Assembly: GCA_964625525.1 (NCBI GenBank)
Contig: CAZVEE010000002.1
Location: 20,667 to 84,666 of the forward strand
DNA length: 64,000 nucleotides
Source of the DNA: CAZVEE01 sp964625525
GTDB lineage: Bacteria; Pseudomonadota; Alphaproteobacteria; JAJFIK01
Reading direction: 5' to 3'
Under the pieces are notes generated by a model. The model saw nothing but the letters and a program-made list of their open reading frames with translations, had not been told where the DNA came from and ran no database searches. Of the stretch, positions 63,206 to 64,000 are shown piece by piece (the first letter of the stretch is position 1; each line of letters opens with the position of its first letter). Made by a program: the position numbers and the translations under genes.

Positions 63206-63853
63206 CTAGCCGCGCATACCCATGGGCTGTTCGCGCCAGACCGAGGCCGGCGCTGCTGACCGGGCCCGCGTGGCATCCCGCCAGCGGATCATGTTGGCGG
63301 CGTTCGCTGGAATAGTCTGGTTTGCCCCCTCCAATTGGTCGACATAGCAGTAGAGGCAGATATCAGCGATAGTGAAGCGATCGCCAGCAATCCAGCGCCG
63401 GTCGGCCATCAACCCGTCCATCCACATCAGACCATCCTGGGCGCGTTGCTTCATCCCGTCAGCGGCCTCCGGCAGGCAGCGGATCCGCGTCTTGAAGAGG
63501 TCGTACCCCTCTGCATAGTAAAAGCCCAGCACCATGGGGACGCAGATATTCAGCTCGGCCCGGCGCCACCACATCCGTGTTTCCGCACGCTCTTCGGGCG
63601 TCGTTCCGATCAGGGACGGCGTGGGATACTTTTCTTCGAGATATTCGCAGATCGCATAGGTCTCGGAAATCACATGGCCATCATCGAGTTCGAGGGCCGG
63701 TGTCTGGCCGGCCGGATTGAGTTGGAGATAATCCGCCTGACGGTTTTCGGCGCCCAGGATATCGACTTCCTGGCGCGGGATGTCGATCCCCTTCTCCAGC
63801 AGATAGAAACGGATCGTCCGCGGGTTCATTCCGAAGCTGTCGAAAAGTTTCAT
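63206..63853 (-). CDS. Glutathione S-transferase family protein
   Basis: This encodes 215 residues: an N-terminal thioredoxin-like domain (MKLFDSFGMNPRTIRFYLLEKG), the glutathione-binding segment NPAGQTPALELDDGHVISETYAICEYLEE with the cis-Pro and the E-S/T pair, and a helical C-terminal domain. It conjugates glutathione to electrophiles or acts as a dehydrogenase-type GST. GGAGGACCACC precedes the ATG; an earlier in-frame ATG has no such site. Confidence 0.92.
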   Translation of the reverse strand: MKLFDSFGMNPRTIRFYLLEKGIDIPRQEVDILGAENRQADYLQLNPAGQTPALELDDGHVISETYAICEYLEEKYPTPSLIGTTPEERAETRMWWRRAELNICVPMVLGFYYAEGYDLFKTRIRCLPEAADGMKQRAQDGLMWMDGLMADRRWIAGDRFTIADICLYCYVDQLEGANQTIPANAANMIRWRDATRARSAAPASVWREQPMGMRG

Positions 63854-63910
63854 GGTGGTCCTCCTATAGCTTGGCGCGAACCCTAGCGCGGGATGAACCA
63901 AGCTCCCCCA

Positions 63911-64000
63911 TCAGTTCTGAGGGGGGAGATCGCTCTGGGCGCTCATGACACCGAGGAGAAACGCTGCTTCGCGAAGCGTCCGGACGCCGAGCTTTTCGAG
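63911..64000 (-). CDS. C-terminal fragment of a probable LuxR-type regulator (cut by window end)
   Basis: The minus-strand frame ends with LEKLGVRTLREAAFLLG, similar to the last helix of LuxR-family helix-turn-helix domains (xxKLGVxxRxEAA). Only about 29 residues are in the window. CTCCCCC / GGGGGAG (63903-63909 / 63922-63928) forms a hairpin around its stop codon, without a T tract. Confidence 0.45.
   Translation of the reverse strand, partial: LEKLGVRTLREAAFLLGVMSAQSDLPPQN

Overview
The window is 64 kb of GC-rich chromosomal DNA from an alphaproteobacterium. The divergent cytochrome c (CycM-type) / kdsB-pheA arrangement, the yejBEF transporter, a large TonB-dependent receptor, a CpaC-like secretin and an Irr-type operator all point there. 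A Maricaulales/Caulobacterales/Hyphomonadales-like lineage is my best guess, by inference only. No rRNA, tRNA, CRISPR array, integrase or transposase was seen. One 100-N assembly gap (6890-6989) lies inside the cytochrome c gene, and the two flanks share 55 identical bases.

Layout. 0-3.7 kb: a large RTX/FG-GAP/Calx-beta secreted protein. 3.7-7.1 kb: a small membrane protein, pheA-kdsB, and the divergent membrane-anchored cytochrome c. 7.2-11.1 kb: the yejB-yejE-yejF oligopeptide importer without an adjacent yejA. 11.0-17.7 kb: an unusual accessory block with a CpaC-like secretin, a TadE-like protein, two overlapping GvpL/F-like genes (the first with a degenerate J-domain-like tail) and a 948-residue membrane coiled-coil protein. 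17.8-19.0 kb: a degenerate AMP-ligase-like protein. 19.5-23.4 kb: a four-gene metal ABC importer behind a perfect Irr/ICE-like palindrome. 23.4-27.6 kb: an RND pump and its adaptor. 27.7-29.9 kb: a TPP riboswitch and thiC. 29.9-41.7 kb: mostly housekeeping and detoxification genes (VOC protein, S9 and M20 peptidases, DUF2141 protein, Kef antiporter, quinone-oxidoreductase-like enzyme, MATE pump), ending with a DapF homologue in which both catalytic cysteines are serine.

42.3-50.1 kb: a TonB-dependent receptor with a strong terminator, followed by a TPR-sulfotransferase gene and, divergently, a TPR-2OG/Fe(II) oxygenase overlapping a methyltransferase. This looks like a receptor-plus-modification module. 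50.2-53.6 kb: a PEP-mutase/ICL family enzyme, an AAC(3)-I-like acetyltransferase, an apparently leaderless arsR overlapping an ArsI-like C-As lyase gene, a TipAS-domain remnant, and a membrane-anchored haloalkane-dehalogenase-like hydrolase. 53.9-62.0 kb: a TetR regulator divergent from an operon of a six-EF-hand periplasmic protein, an outer-membrane factor, an adaptor and an RND pump. 62.1-64 kb: a crotonase, a glutathione transferase and the tail of a probable LuxR-type regulator.

Three copies of a ~106-bp, two-hairpin repeat with imperfect terminal inverted repeats (30273-30378, 37523-37627, 62882-62988) are scattered through the window. In two of them the element end supplies the neighbouring gene's TAG stop codon.
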